Origin: Myxococcales bacterium
GTDB lineage: Bacteria > Myxococcota > UBA727 > GCA-2721815
Assembly (NCBI GenBank): GCA_002721815.1
Contig: PBLQ01000011.1
Location: 256,313-320,312 of the forward strand
Length of the DNA: 64,000 bases
Direction of reading: 5' to 3'
The translations under genes were made by a program, and so were the position numbers. The notes under the pieces are model-generated. The model was given only the letters and a program-made list of their open reading frames with translations, made no database searches and had not been told where the DNA came from. Shown piece after piece: positions 1 to 12,000 of the stretch; the first letter of the stretch is position 1, and each line of letters starts with the position of its first letter.

Positions 1-3000
1 TCGCACTCACATTCAACATGCTTATGGCCTCATAGTCCACAGTGAGGAAGTCGTTCACTTCTCGCCCATAGACGAAGACCCAATCGGTTGGTTCGGTCCA
101 TTCTCCAACCACAAACTGATCAGCATTGGGCACTTCGATAACATCCACTTCGAACTCTCCGTTTTTATGAATCAACTTCACGCGCTCCCCCACATCCAAC
201 CCATGGTCGATGAGCTCAACAATCAATTCCTGTGAATCGGCTTCGTATTCCACTGCATCGGCTGCTTTGTAAATATCAGGAATCGAATCGGTGGATTGCG
301 ATACGGCCTGGGGGAAAACTTTCTGAACCTGCTGAGCGATCACCTTCTTCTGTTCACCGCCTCCTTTTTGAATCACATCGATGTAGGTGAAATCGGTCAC
401 TTCGATTTGCTTAAGAATGTCTAAATCTTTCTCAGCATCTGAGACGCCGATGATCGACTTGGTGCGTTCGTCCGAAACGATATAGATTGCGTTACCCACG
501 ATATTGCCGGCCACATACAAGCTGGCCGGAATCGGACCCCAAGGCCAACCAGGCAGGCCCACATTCGCTGCTACGTTATCCCAAGTCATGGCACCGAAGC
601 GCCCATTCCATGAATGGGTGAAATTATTGGTACCCGTGATTCGAATACCTTTGTTGAAAACGCCAATGCCATCTGTTCCAAAATAAGCGTTCACTGAGTT
701 GCGGTTTTGAAAATAAATGCCGAGGTTTGTAGACAACCGGAGATTATGGTTGGACTTGGTGGTCGAAATGGATTCATAAGGGGCGCTGAGAGAAACATAG
801 TCAGGATTTTGACCAATGGAGACGTGTTTGGCCCGCACCCCTTCGTCTGCCCGCATGGTATTGGATCGAATCTGGCCACTGCTGGAAATCGTGGGTACAT
901 CTAAAGATCCATCCACCTCGAGATTCCGAGCCACATAAGAGTCGCCGTGTGCGTAGAACGCATCCGCAATGACCCGGCCGACCACATCGTGATGAGACCG
1001 GGGGTCCCCACCTGCTGGCGCAAAACAACCCGAGCAGTTGGTATTGTTCAGGTTTCCGTTCACCCGCAATTCACCGTTAATGTAAAGCATTTCAGTCTGG
1101 CCCGTCATGCCCCCGGCGGTACTGTTGCCAGTTCCATCTGTGTTGTCTGCCGGATAAAACCAACGGTATTGCCCGTAGGATGTGGTTTGGCTGTCCGTAT
1201 ATTTTACCCGAGCGCGATCTTTGGTGCGCAGATAAAGCTGATTGTTGCCCATCACCGTCAATGCACCCGTACGACTGGCCACCAACTGGTCCTCCCCTGT
1301 AAAGTTGGTGTAGTCTGGGTCCATCCCGATCACCACATTATTGGCGCGAATTCCCTGGTCCATCCCCATGCTGCCCGGCATGGTGAACGTGCCGTTCACC
1401 TGCAAATTGTTGAAGATACTCGTTCCACCAGCCACGATTTCACCGTCGGTGGTCAAATCACCGGTCAGGCCGTTCATAAAGAGGGTCGTATTCCCGCCCC
1501 CGGTATTGTCACCCACCGCCACATTGCCACCGACATATAGAAAATCGTCCACCGATAGATTCGCAGAGGTAGACATGCTCCCATTGCTGGGCGTTTGATC
1601 GAAATCACCATCGATGATGAGATCGTGGACACGCAGTCTTTGAATGTAAGAATCTGCTTCACCACCGATGTGTTTGACTTCAAGTCGGCCATTCACCGTA
1701 GCGTCTTCATCGACATCAAGATCTTGCTCGGTTGAAATGGAGCCTTGAGCGGTAATGGTACCTTCGATGGTTTGATTGCCACCGATATCGATGTGTCGGC
1801 CAATGTTGACATCACGATCCACTCGGGTGTCACCTTCAGCCCAAAGGCTATCTGCTTTCACCAAACCCACCGTATCATTGGTTCCCATGGCATCATCGCT
1901 GTCCCCTTGGCCCGATGCAATGCCTGCACCATTACCGTATACCCGCAGCTGCCCGTTATGGTAGACCAGAGCTGTTTCATCACCGGCACCAGCTACCCCT
2001 CGAGCATCCACCCTGAGGTAGCCCGTTTGATTGGGGCCCGTTAGCGTGATGCCTTCTGCTGAAATACTGCCCGTCCCCACCGTGGGATTACCATCGCCTG
2101 GAATGGTGAGGCTGTGTCCCACGAACAAAGTGGTTCCCACCAATGCATTACGCTCGACCGTCAGTTTTTCTTTGACTCTGGCATCTTTAGAGAAAACACT
2201 TTCGAGCCCATAAACATAAAAACGATCTAAAGGCTGAATGGTTTCGGAACCATCGTTGCTGCGACTCACCAGGTGCAACGCATTGCCTTCCGTGGTGGAC
2301 GGCGTCCATTGCATGAAACCATGCCGATTCGCACCGGCCCATTGATCGCCCATATACGCTTGCAGTACTTCGTATTTGGAATCATCGTTATCGGTATAGA
2401 AATCGAAATAGCCCACATTCGGTTGGGACACCCCAGTCACCAAGAGGCTGCGATCTGCGGTGATGCGGTGCGCATAATGGGCTTGGGTAGAAATATCAGC
2501 GTGGGCTGTGTTTTGAGACCATTCGCTGTAACTGGACTGGATGGCATAAGGCGTGGTTCCTAAAGAGATGGGGCGCAGGCAGTTGCCCTCGCTGCCCAGA
2601 CAAACTTGGAACTGCAAATCGCTGTTTTGAGCAATGGTGGGGCCCAAATCACAACTCATGTTGCGCCCAATTTCCAAGTTAAGAACGCTGTCTCGCACTT
2701 GCACGTTGCGAAACTGCTCCACACACAGAACGTTAGAGGCCCCTTGCAAGACCTTCACAAAAACCTGTTGAAACTCCGCATTGGGCAGCGGCAACTTGGC
2801 CTGTGCCACACGCGCCTGGAATTTAAACAAGGAGGGAACCGGCTCCAAGGGTTGCTTTTGCGACAATGAGAGCGTGCATTGGTCTTCTGTTAAACCCGTA
2901 CACATGTCTTGGGCGTGTAACGTGGTTGGCAGACTCACAAAAAGACAGAAACCAAGCACGTGCAACACTTGGGTTCTTAGGATGTGACCATTCGTTGTTT

Positions 3001-3004
3001 TCAT
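1..3004 (-). CDS. Secreted fibre protein with C-terminal peptidase S74 chaperone domain (partial, 3' end off window)
   Basis: An open frame runs from an ATG at 3004 to the left edge, giving 1001 visible residues with no stop. The start follows GGAGAACAAACA. Residues 1-32 form a signal peptide ending LHAQD. The next segment resembles the N-terminal beta domain of bacterial tail-fibre-like proteins and ends in a TTPYAIQSSY motif. A long Gly/Asn/Asp-rich stretch follows, typical of trimeric beta-helical stalks. From about residue 844 comes the S74 intramolecular chaperone: SDERTK (S844, D845, R847, K849) matches the SDxRxK self-cleavage motif of endosialidase tailspikes, followed by DFTYID, VIAQQVQKVFP and VDYEAISMLNVSA. 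In that family the domain trimerises the fibre and then cuts itself off before the Ser. The gene lies 74 bases downstream of the giant secreted protein on the same strand, so it is probably cotranscribed. The assignment is firm; the ligand and role are unknown. Confidence 0.85.
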   Translation of the reverse strand, partial: MKTTNGHILRTQVLHVLGFCLFVSLPTTLHAQDMCTGLTEDQCTLSLSQKQPLEPVPSLFKFQARVAQAKLPLPNAEFQQVFVKVLQGASNVLCVEQFRNVQVRDSVLNLEIGRNMSCDLGPTIAQNSDLQFQVCLGSEGNCLRPISLGTTPYAIQSSYSEWSQNTAHADISTQAHYAHRITADRSLLVTGVSQPNVGYFDFYTDNDDSKYEVLQAYMGDQWAGANRHGFMQWTPSTTEGNALHLVSRSNDGSETIQPLDRFYVYGLESVFSKDARVKEKLTVERNALVGTTLFVGHSLTIPGDGNPTVGTGSISAEGITLTGPNQTGYLRVDARGVAGAGDETALVYHNGQLRVYGNGAGIASGQGDSDDAMGTNDTVGLVKADSLWAEGDTRVDRDVNIGRHIDIGGNQTIEGTITAQGSISTEQDLDVDEDATVNGRLEVKHIGGEADSYIQRLRVHDLIIDGDFDQTPSNGSMSTSANLSVDDFLYVGGNVAVGDNTGGGNTTLFMNGLTGDLTTDGEIVAGGTSIFNNLQVNGTFTMPGSMGMDQGIRANNVVIGMDPDYTNFTGEDQLVASRTGALTVMGNNQLYLRTKDRARVKYTDSQTTSYGQYRWFYPADNTDGTGNSTAGGMTGQTEMLYINGELRVNGNLNNTNCSGCFAPAGGDPRSHHDVVGRVIADAFYAHGDSYVARNLEVDGSLDVPTISSSGQIRSNTMRADEGVRAKHVSIGQNPDYVSLSAPYESISTTKSNHNLRLSTNLGIYFQNRNSVNAYFGTDGIGVFNKGIRITGTNNFTHSWNGRFGAMTWDNVAANVGLPGWPWGPIPASLYVAGNIVGNAIYIVSDERTKSIIGVSDAEKDLDILKQIEVTDFTYIDVIQKGGGEQKKVIAQQVQKVFPQAVSQSTDSIPDIYKAADAVEYEADSQELIVELIDHGLDVGERVKLIHKNGEFEVDVIEVPNADQFVVGEWTEPTDWVFVYGREVNDFLTVDYEAISMLNVSA

Positions 3005-3078
3005 TGTTTGTTCTCCATTGTCCTTGAGGCTAAATCGCCCCTTTACAAAAGCGTTCTTCATCTTCAAATCAAAATTCA

Positions 3079-6000
3079 TCATGGGTAACACCACGGTTTC
3101 CCAAGGTTGTGCATCGCTAACTGTCCCACACAAACGGCCGAGTCACAGGTAACGACAAAGCTGCTATCCGAGGGATCTTTGCATACCCCGGCAGTGGGAG
3201 CTGCGCTGCAAGACAAATAGTTCATGGCGTAGCTGCAGGTGCCTAGGTTAGTTTCAGACTCAAAAACTTCCTGGCCGCTAATCACACACAAGAACTTCGC
3301 GATGGCATCGAGGTCGTAGCCCATACTCCATAATGACCCTACGTACATGCCTGCGAAGTCAGCCCCCGAATCATGAATGCAACAAATTTGGTCTGGATTG
3401 GTGGGGTATTGTTTAATGTTCATGCACACATGACGGTTGCCACTGCTATCTTGTTCTGGTGCGGCAGGCTCGGGGAAGGTAAAGCTACCATTCCCCGTGA
3501 GGTCCAGCGATTGGCTAAACTCGCCGGCCTGCTCCCAAGTGACCCGAATGGACAAATTGTTTCCATTGTAAAAATTAGCCAACGTGCCCGTGATGTAAGA
3601 CGCCTCGTCGCAACTCACGACGATGTCATTCACTGGGCCCATGACTGTACCTGAACCATTGGCCACCACGCAGCGTTGAACAAAAGATTCATCGGCTTTT
3701 TTGGGGTGCACACTCACCGACACATCGTAATCGCTGTACTTCAAAAACTCAGAAGGAAAGACGAAAGTACAAGGGTCACCACAATCGGTTTGGCTCACAT
3801 TGACGAACACCGCTTGTTGGTTGTTCAGTCGCACCACGAGGTCTCTGCCTAAACCTATCACCGTACCACTAACCGTATAGGTTGCTTCGGGGTCTCCTTG
3901 ATCTTCAACGCAAGTGACGATTAAAGCCATGTTTTGAACCAATGCGCCATAGTTGGGTTGAAATTGGCAAACACGCGTAGCATCACTGGTTACGGCTGTA
4001 GCCACATAGACATCCCCTTCATAAGCGATCCAGGGTGCGGCCCAATCGTTCGTGGCCCCTGCTCCAAAATCGATGGAACTGGCGGAGTTATCAGGTGTCA
4101 AAGGAACGGTGGCGCTGTGCGTCGTTACTTCATAACAGTTGTCGTCGTCCAAACCACAGGCTTCACCAAAAGTAGTGCCGGTGTACAACTGACAACTTCC
4201 AATGGAACGACAAGGTGTGCCGACCTGAACATTGAGCGTCACATCTGAATCGGGGAGTTGGCCCAAAAGCTGCCCGCTCACTTCAAAGCTGGCACGACCT
4301 TCTCGGCAGGTGATATCCACTGACTCCGCTGCAGCCAAAGTCAGGTCGACTTGGTTATCAAAACCCGTGGGTTCAAACCCACATTCTTTGCACACCCCGC
4401 CCGGACAAGGGGTTACTGGTCGGCAGACGCCGTCGTCACAGGCATCGTTAAAAGTGAGCGTCCAGTCCCCAGGCGCCAACATGCGGACCGTGTCTGCCAC
4501 CCGCATATTGCCGTTTAAAAGAATGGAAACAGAGGTATTGGATGAATCGGTCGCAATCAGGCTCAGGTTGTCCGATGGATCCAGCCCCGTGACATTGAAG
4601 CTCAAAGGGTGCGCCACTTGGCAACTGATGTTGATGGCGGTCCCAAGGCCACCCACTGGCATTGTGGCAGGGGGCGGGTTATCGATTTCACAAGCCAAGG
4701 CCCCCACCGTCTGCGTGGTGACCGTGAACGCATCACCTTCTCCCACCAAGTATCTCCCCGCTTGCAATGGGAACGTCGTGTCGTCCTGTTGAACCAAGGT
4801 ATAGCTGTTGCCGTTAGTGGTTACGTTACGGACCCGGACGTATAGACCTTCAGACGCCGTCCACTCTGCTGGGGTCATGCCGTTCACCGTAAAATTCACA
4901 GTGTGGGCGTTGCGACAGCCAACTTCGAGAGAGGCCCCTGCCTTGCCTTTGACCCAGGCTTCCATCATGCCGGATCGCAACTTGACGTCTTCATCTTCGC
5001 TTTCCAAAAAGTTACACAGTACATCATCAGGCTCGGGTTCTGGAGGCTCTAAAGAAGCGATAAACGTCATTCCCTTAGACATCACACGATCCGAAACAGC
5101 CAGGGGAGACGCTAGATTAACCGGCAGTTCAACGTCGGGGCAGGTTTCGGTATTGGGGTCACAACAGCGATCATTTTCCGCGTCCCATACTTTTCCGCCT
5201 TGCGGGCTGCACATAGGATTGGCCGAATCCAACCGAACGGCCCAGCCGGTATCCAATGAATTGCCTCCACTCCAATCCAGGTTCAGCTTAAACTTGGGCA
5301 AAGGTACAGCTTCAAAGCCGTCTGGGTGACCAAAGCTCTGGAATAAACCCACGTCCAAAAGTTGCAAGGTTTGTACGGGGCTGTTGTATGGATCTAAGGA
5401 AACGCTGCCCCCAACCCATTCATAGCAGGGCATCACCCGTTGCGCGTCCAACTCCACCACACACAAATCCCCCGTATCCATGACAATTTGGCCTTTACTC
5501 ACTGGGCCATTGAGCAATGGCAAAGTCCCTTCAATGCCCGTGATGTGAATACGCGCCAGCTCGTCAGGGTTATCCACCCGGCGGTCATAGGCACAGTTGA
5601 GCATGGTGTAGCCCGCCGTTTCAAAGAAGTGCTCGGCCAATGGACTGGCCCCATTCTCGCCAAAATCGGGATTCATATCGGTATCGCCCATGGCACACAC
5701 ATAGTTTTCCCAGGTATTTGTATTGGGAACCAATCGCCCCCCCGACACGCGGATGTTGGCAATTTTTAAAACAGGGTACCCACCAGGGAATTTGGCATCG
5801 TCCACATTGTCATAGTTTCCAAAGCAAGCGCTCTCGGGGAGACCCAGAGCATTACAAGCTTTTGTGGATTCACGACTGGGGATGCCCAATGGATAAAACG
5901 AACTGGTGGCCAACGAAGGGTCCTCCTCCAAGTCGTAGGTGAACACACCATTGGCGTTGGTTACCCAAATTTGGGGGACAGCACTGTTGGTCAAAGACCG

Positions 6001-9000
6001 TTTCAGCAAAATCGCTTTCGGGTCCACCAAACGGTCTCCACCGCCGGCACCCACCACATTTAGTCCATCGATCAGCTCCAATTGTTCAAAGTTTTTCTCA
6101 ACGGATAACGCAATCACACGCTGTCCCTGGCTCACAAACAAGCGTCGTTGAGTGGCATTTCCAAGTACGGACAAACCGTTCACATTATCTAGGTTCCCGG
6201 TGGATGGTGTACCGGTGGAGCCTCGATAGCTATAAGTGGTCAAACTGTGATGTTGCTGGAAAGTGCCTGCCATGGACGGAAGGCTGTCATGCACCGTCAC
6301 CGCATTGGTCCCGGCTTGAGCCACGTACAAATAAGTTCTGTCATCTACCGCCATCCATGTGGGCTGCGACAGGCCGGTCATGCTCGCCACATAAACTAAC
6401 TCGGTATCGACCCATTGATACAAGTGGATTTGGTCATTGCCCGTATCCGAAAGATAGAGAAAGGGTTCTTTAAAAACCACGTCTGTGGGAGAAGAAAAAG
6501 CAACTCCACCAGAGGTCACGTGTGTGTAGATATCGTTTTCGAAGGTGCCTTCGTTGTCCCAAGTCCCGGCGGTTTTCCGATAAACCATCAGCCGGTTATT
6601 GCCGCTGTCCACCACGAAGACCGTATCGCCCCCGGCGTTGGCCGCGATGCCTTTAGGTGAATTCAACACACCCTCATTCACGAGACCGGTGTACTCTTGC
6701 TCATCTTCAAGGGAGTAGCTTTTGAGTCGGCTGTTCGCCGTGTCAGTATAAACCAACATTTGCGAGGTGGACACGTGGACCATTTCGAAGGGAGTAATAT
6801 TCGCAATGGCCGCAGTTTTATTCCAAACCTTCACCTTATTGCCACGCAGGTGTTTGGTGGCGGTCACACTGTTCCTGATTTCAATGCCCTCTTCCGGCGG
6901 GTTCTGGCGTGTCACAGGGTTGTGGTAGGTGTCTCCATTCTCACCTGCCGAAGAGACCATGCGAATGCGCATTTCATCAAAAGGGTACGGTGAGTCGAAA
7001 ATAACCGGGTTTTCTTGCGCTTGTTTGACAGTTTTGTTGTTTACGAGCACCCGGCCTAATGTGAGCCACTCCTCTCCGCCACTCACCGTGGCCCACGTGC
7101 TGCCTTTAATTTCCACCAACATTTCTGGTGGATAACCCAGATCTTCGATCCCCCAAGCCTCAATTTCGACGGGATAATTTTCACCCACGGCCATGGTGTA
7201 CCCCGGCCAACGTTGATCCGGCACCAATTCGCTATACCGTGCTTCTCCCAATCCGCCAAAAGAAGACGGGGCTAGGTCCCACCAGTCCCAATCCAGCAGA
7301 CGACAGAAACCACGGTCACAGTATTCCACCAGCGGGTCACACAGATAAACGCTGGTGCCATCATCAAAGGCGTAGCATTCCGTTACGCAAGCCCCTGATT
7401 CACAGGCAAAGCTCTTAGAGTCTGGACACCCTTCTAAACCACGAACGATATAGCCACCATAATCACGCTCTTCTTCACGACACTCAATGCATTCACCGGT
7501 TCGCTGCTCACAAAAACGACAAGGGCCATTCAAACACTCTTGCGTAAAGCATTGGCTGTCCGCGCCGGCGCAATCCGCAGCGCATACGTAATCCAATTCT
7601 CGTTGCTCGCTTTGTTGCGCCACCGTAGCCGGGGTCATCACGCAATGGGTATTGGTGGGACAGTCCATGTCGGTTTGACAACCTTGTACTTCACAAACGC
7701 CCGGCCCAGACCCCGTGATTTCACAAACGTGGTAAGCAGGACAATCCACACTGTTGGCACAGGGAACATCCGTGGGCAGTTGCGACTCCATGATACATTC
7801 ACCCAGATGGGTGTTACAGACCAACCCCGCCTCACATTCGCCACAAGGTCCCCCGATCAGGCCATCTGCTCTGAGATGTTCCAGCCCCCGTTCGACCTCA
7901 GAGCGGATGGACATTTCACTGCGCTTTCCTTGGTACATTTTTACGTCATCTAAACCACCTTGAAAGCCGTAAATCATTTGATGGGTCAAGGGATCTAAAA
8001 CCCCGCCCACCCAGTTACAGGGATAGTAATTGGTCGTGAAACGCCATGACATGCCGCGGGTTCGCTCTGGAACAATGGAGAGTCGGTCTGGCTGTAATGG
8101 CAAGGTCGCAATGGTGTCATCATCAGGATCGATCACTTCCAAGGCGTCATTCAAACCTTGGGACAGAAGCAAGACGGGACGCGCGGACGCGTAGGCGTTA
8201 AATAACAAGCGATCGCTTTCTGGAGAAAAGACGGCTTCGGTGAGCTGTTCAAAGAAACCGTTGGGTAGGACCTCTAGTTTTTTACTCGTCGATGATGGGC
8301 CGCCCGCCACGGCTCTTCTGGTCAGTGTCAATTGGCCGGACAGTTCAGCCCCCACCGCGGCGCCCGATGAATCAACAGCCACCAAAAATAAGGTATAAAC
8401 GCCAGAGCCGCGAGGGAAGTCTGCAAAATCCAGTAACCGATTGATGCCGAGTTCATGATTGCCCGTTAACACCCGGCCATCCTCGGAATAATCAAAAGGC
8501 GTCACCCCCCAACGCCAAGCTGTCGATACGGATGCATCAGATGGCCCCAAGGGCGTCACAGAGATTTGAATGTCTCCCCCTTCTTGGACGAGTGGTTGGA
8601 GCTGGGCAGAGCACAACCCTTCAGAGCAAGCGGGTTTTAAAACATCAATAGCCACTTTCACATGTGAGGTTTGCGCGCTCAGATCTTGCTCCACCAGCCC
8701 GTCTCGCACAAAAGCATATTGAAAGGACTGCAAGGATAGGGCTTGCTCACCGTAGGCATTTGCCGCTGCAATTTCCGCTTGAATATAGTTTAAGTAGTCC
8801 CCGCCATCTGCTTTGAGTAAAATACGGTCATTGGCTTGTAGCGCGTGATTGGTCACGAAATCGAATCGCGTGAATGCAGTGGGGATGCTGGCCGCTACAA
8901 TGGGTTGAGAGGTCACGGTTCCCACCATGTCGCCATTGGAATTTTGGAGATACAAACTCACCGAGCCAGAAGGACGTCCGACCCTTCTAAGCCAAACCGA

Positions 9001-12000
9001 GGCCTTCACCATGGTCTTGCCAATCAAATTGCTGGCATCCGCATTGATCGCCACACCGAGGTTTTGAGCAAAGGGCTGGTCGCGCAAACAGACGCGGCCT
9101 TGGGCATCAGAGTTTGTGCAGGTCCAACCCGGGGCATCGTCTTGGGGGTTGTCCATGGCCATACCTGGGGAATCTCCAGCGTGCCCGTCAATACAAGTGC
9201 GCGTCAACCCCTTCTCTTCATTGGTGGTCGTACACACCCAACGGTTCACATCACCCTTAGGAACGCCATTGAGGTCCAATGGATGCAAACTCGTACACGT
9301 GGTCCCCACCCCATCTTCACTGCATTGCCAAGCGCAGACCGGTTGGTCCGAGGGATTGCCATCAGCGTCTTCATCATGACAAATAGCGCCGTCCATCCCC
9401 ACCTCACGCTGACAATCACTGCCAAACTGCGTGCAGGAAAAACCACCGATGGATGTCCGAAGCTCTGCGCCTGTGGTGCTGCTTCCTTCTCGTCTCAGAT
9501 CCTGGACGATATTTGCAGATGGAAAGCCACCCAGTAGCTGTGAATAAGTGTCTGTTTGCGGAGGCGTGAAGACGATGTTTTCCTGACTGTTCACCAAGAT
9601 GTTTTCGCTCACTTTTTGGCGAAGATAATGGTGGCGATCCACCCGTTTCCTTTTGAGTTCAAAATCTGCCAAGTCCAGTGTTTCGCCCATCTCCATATTA
9701 AATGGGATGATCACGCTCCACCCATTGGTCAACGGAGTTCTGTCTCGGGGGCTTTTTACTTCCACCTGCACCATGCTCACTGCTTGCTTGTTGATGTCCA
9801 CCCCATACAAAATTTTCGGCGCCATTAAATCTTTGCCATCGGCCAGGCGGCACCTTTCTTGCCCTGCCTGTGGGGGGCCCACACATTCCGAACCTATATT
9901 TTCGGTTTGAACGTCACTGCGAAGGGTATTGGGACTGTATTTTGCCAAGGGGAAGCTGATGAACATGTTGCTCACATCCACGGTGTAACAATCTTGAACA
10001 TCGTGAACCAAATCCTCGTTCAGGTCTTCGGCTTGATCGTCGATACCGTTTGCATTGGTGTCCCAGCATTGTGCGGTAAAAAGTGCGTCTTGAGGCCGAA
10101 AGGTCACCGCCAGTCCACATCTTGCGTAGGCGCAGGCATCTCCAATGGCGTCACCATCACTGTTATCCTGATTGGGGTTGTAGGTTCGGGGGCAATTATC
10201 AACATTGTCGTCCACACCATCTTGGTCATCATCAGTTTCATCTTCATTATCTGGAACACCATCGTCTCGACTCAGCCAAGCACACGAACCTCCTTCCACA
10301 GCAAAATGACGCTCATCATCGGGCCAAGTCTCAAAGACTTCGCGTGATGTCTCGTAAAACAAGCGTTCCCTATCCTTCAGCGTGATTCCAGAGTCACCTG
10401 ACAAGAGGACCTTACGATACACATCGAGCAACTTAGTTTCTTCGTTGTAATCAGCCAAACCGGCAATCGCATTTCGATGTTTCATAAGGACGTCAGTACC
10501 GATGGAAAGCTGGATGATCCGGTAATCATCCCACAAATCCGAAGACGAGTTATAGTAAAGGTCACCCAATCTTTTTTCGCCATCTCTACAATGACAGCCC
10601 GCTGAACCTTCGGAGCAACCAGTGCCCATCGGGGTCATGCAAACCAGTTCGCGGTGGTTGCCCTTAATCCACTGCGCCTCTGTGTTGTTTCGGTTCATGT
10701 TCTGATCGGTCAGTCTGAAAAACCTGGTTATTTGATTGGCCACCAAATCCGGATAATTCAGTTGCGTGGTGGTCCCACCACTGGGCATTTGGATTTCGGG
10801 GACATTGGCTTTGTTATCGTAGCCGATGTAATACAAATGATAGGTTTGGAAACGATTATCCATGGCCAACACGTCACTGGCGTTACTTTCAAATATGACC
10901 GCGGACCCATCCGGCGCCATTTTAGGGCGGCGGGCACGCATGTTGTAAGCACTGTTCCCAAAACCTTCGGTGAGTTGTTGTTTGTTGTTTCCGTCACCAT
11001 CCGCAATCCAGACCTCTTCGTTCCCAGTGGCATTCGACACAAATACCAAACGATCAATCACCGGGTTGTAATCGGGATATCGGTAAGAAGTGGCACCATC
11101 GGACAGTATGATTTCTTCGTTATAAGTTTCAACATCCATCCTTCTGACTTCATAGGAACCGCTTTTGTAGACACTACGATACAGCCATTGAGGCGGCTTA
11201 CCACCGATACTTAAAGCCCCTTGCTCTTTGAGATGGACATCCACCTCTCTGAAAAACTGCGGACAGCTCACAGGCAAGGAGGTGTCTTCCAATTGGATTA
11301 ACTCCTCAAGTTCACCATCGACGTACAAATGCACCTTGTTTTCGGCCGCGTCCATGACCATCGACACGTGGTGCCACGTGTTTTCGGCAATGTTTCTCCT
11401 GATGGTTGTTTCCACCACATCACTGCCTCGCAAGTCGCCGCTGAAGAACGACAATTCCATGGCTTCCGCGAAATGCCGGTCTTTGCGGACCATGAGACCA
11501 TACCGGGTTCTTTCATCGGATTGGCCGTTGTGCGCAAAAATTACGTGGGGACTGTCCGGGGCATCGGTGGCCAAATGTCCACCTGCAAAAAACCATGCAG
11601 AAAAGCTGAAACTCTGTTCATCTGCCCGAAGGGGCTCTTGAAATGTTACGGGCATACGAAGATGATCTCTTTGCCCATTAAAATAGCCAGCCCCATCCCC
11701 CAAACCCGGCAGTTCCCCATTCAGAATAGGCGGCATCAAAGTAGGAGACAAAATATTCTTACCGTGTTGTAACCGACGCAGTTGTCCGAGAATGCGGTTT
11801 TTGGTCGCCTCGTCAGATTCCAATGCGCACTCGGGAAGTCGCTCACAGATTTCCTCAGCGGTCGGTGCTTCATTACGCACTAAGGGCGACATGGCATCGT
11901 CAAAATCATACAACAGCATCAATTTCACATCTGCGTCTCCAATATTTGTCACGGAAACACCATTGCCCCACAAAGCGTCTTCACTCAGCTCATCGTTGCC

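Noticed and set aside
947..1540. A 197-codon plus-strand open frame
   Set aside because: It is antisense to the S74 fibre gene, whose frame shows signal peptide, stalk and a conserved C-terminal domain; the plus frame has no ribosome site or family-like sequence.
4232..4792. A 186-codon plus-strand open frame
   Set aside because: Antisense shadow of the giant secreted protein; low-complexity Ser/Pro composition typical of reversed coding sequence.
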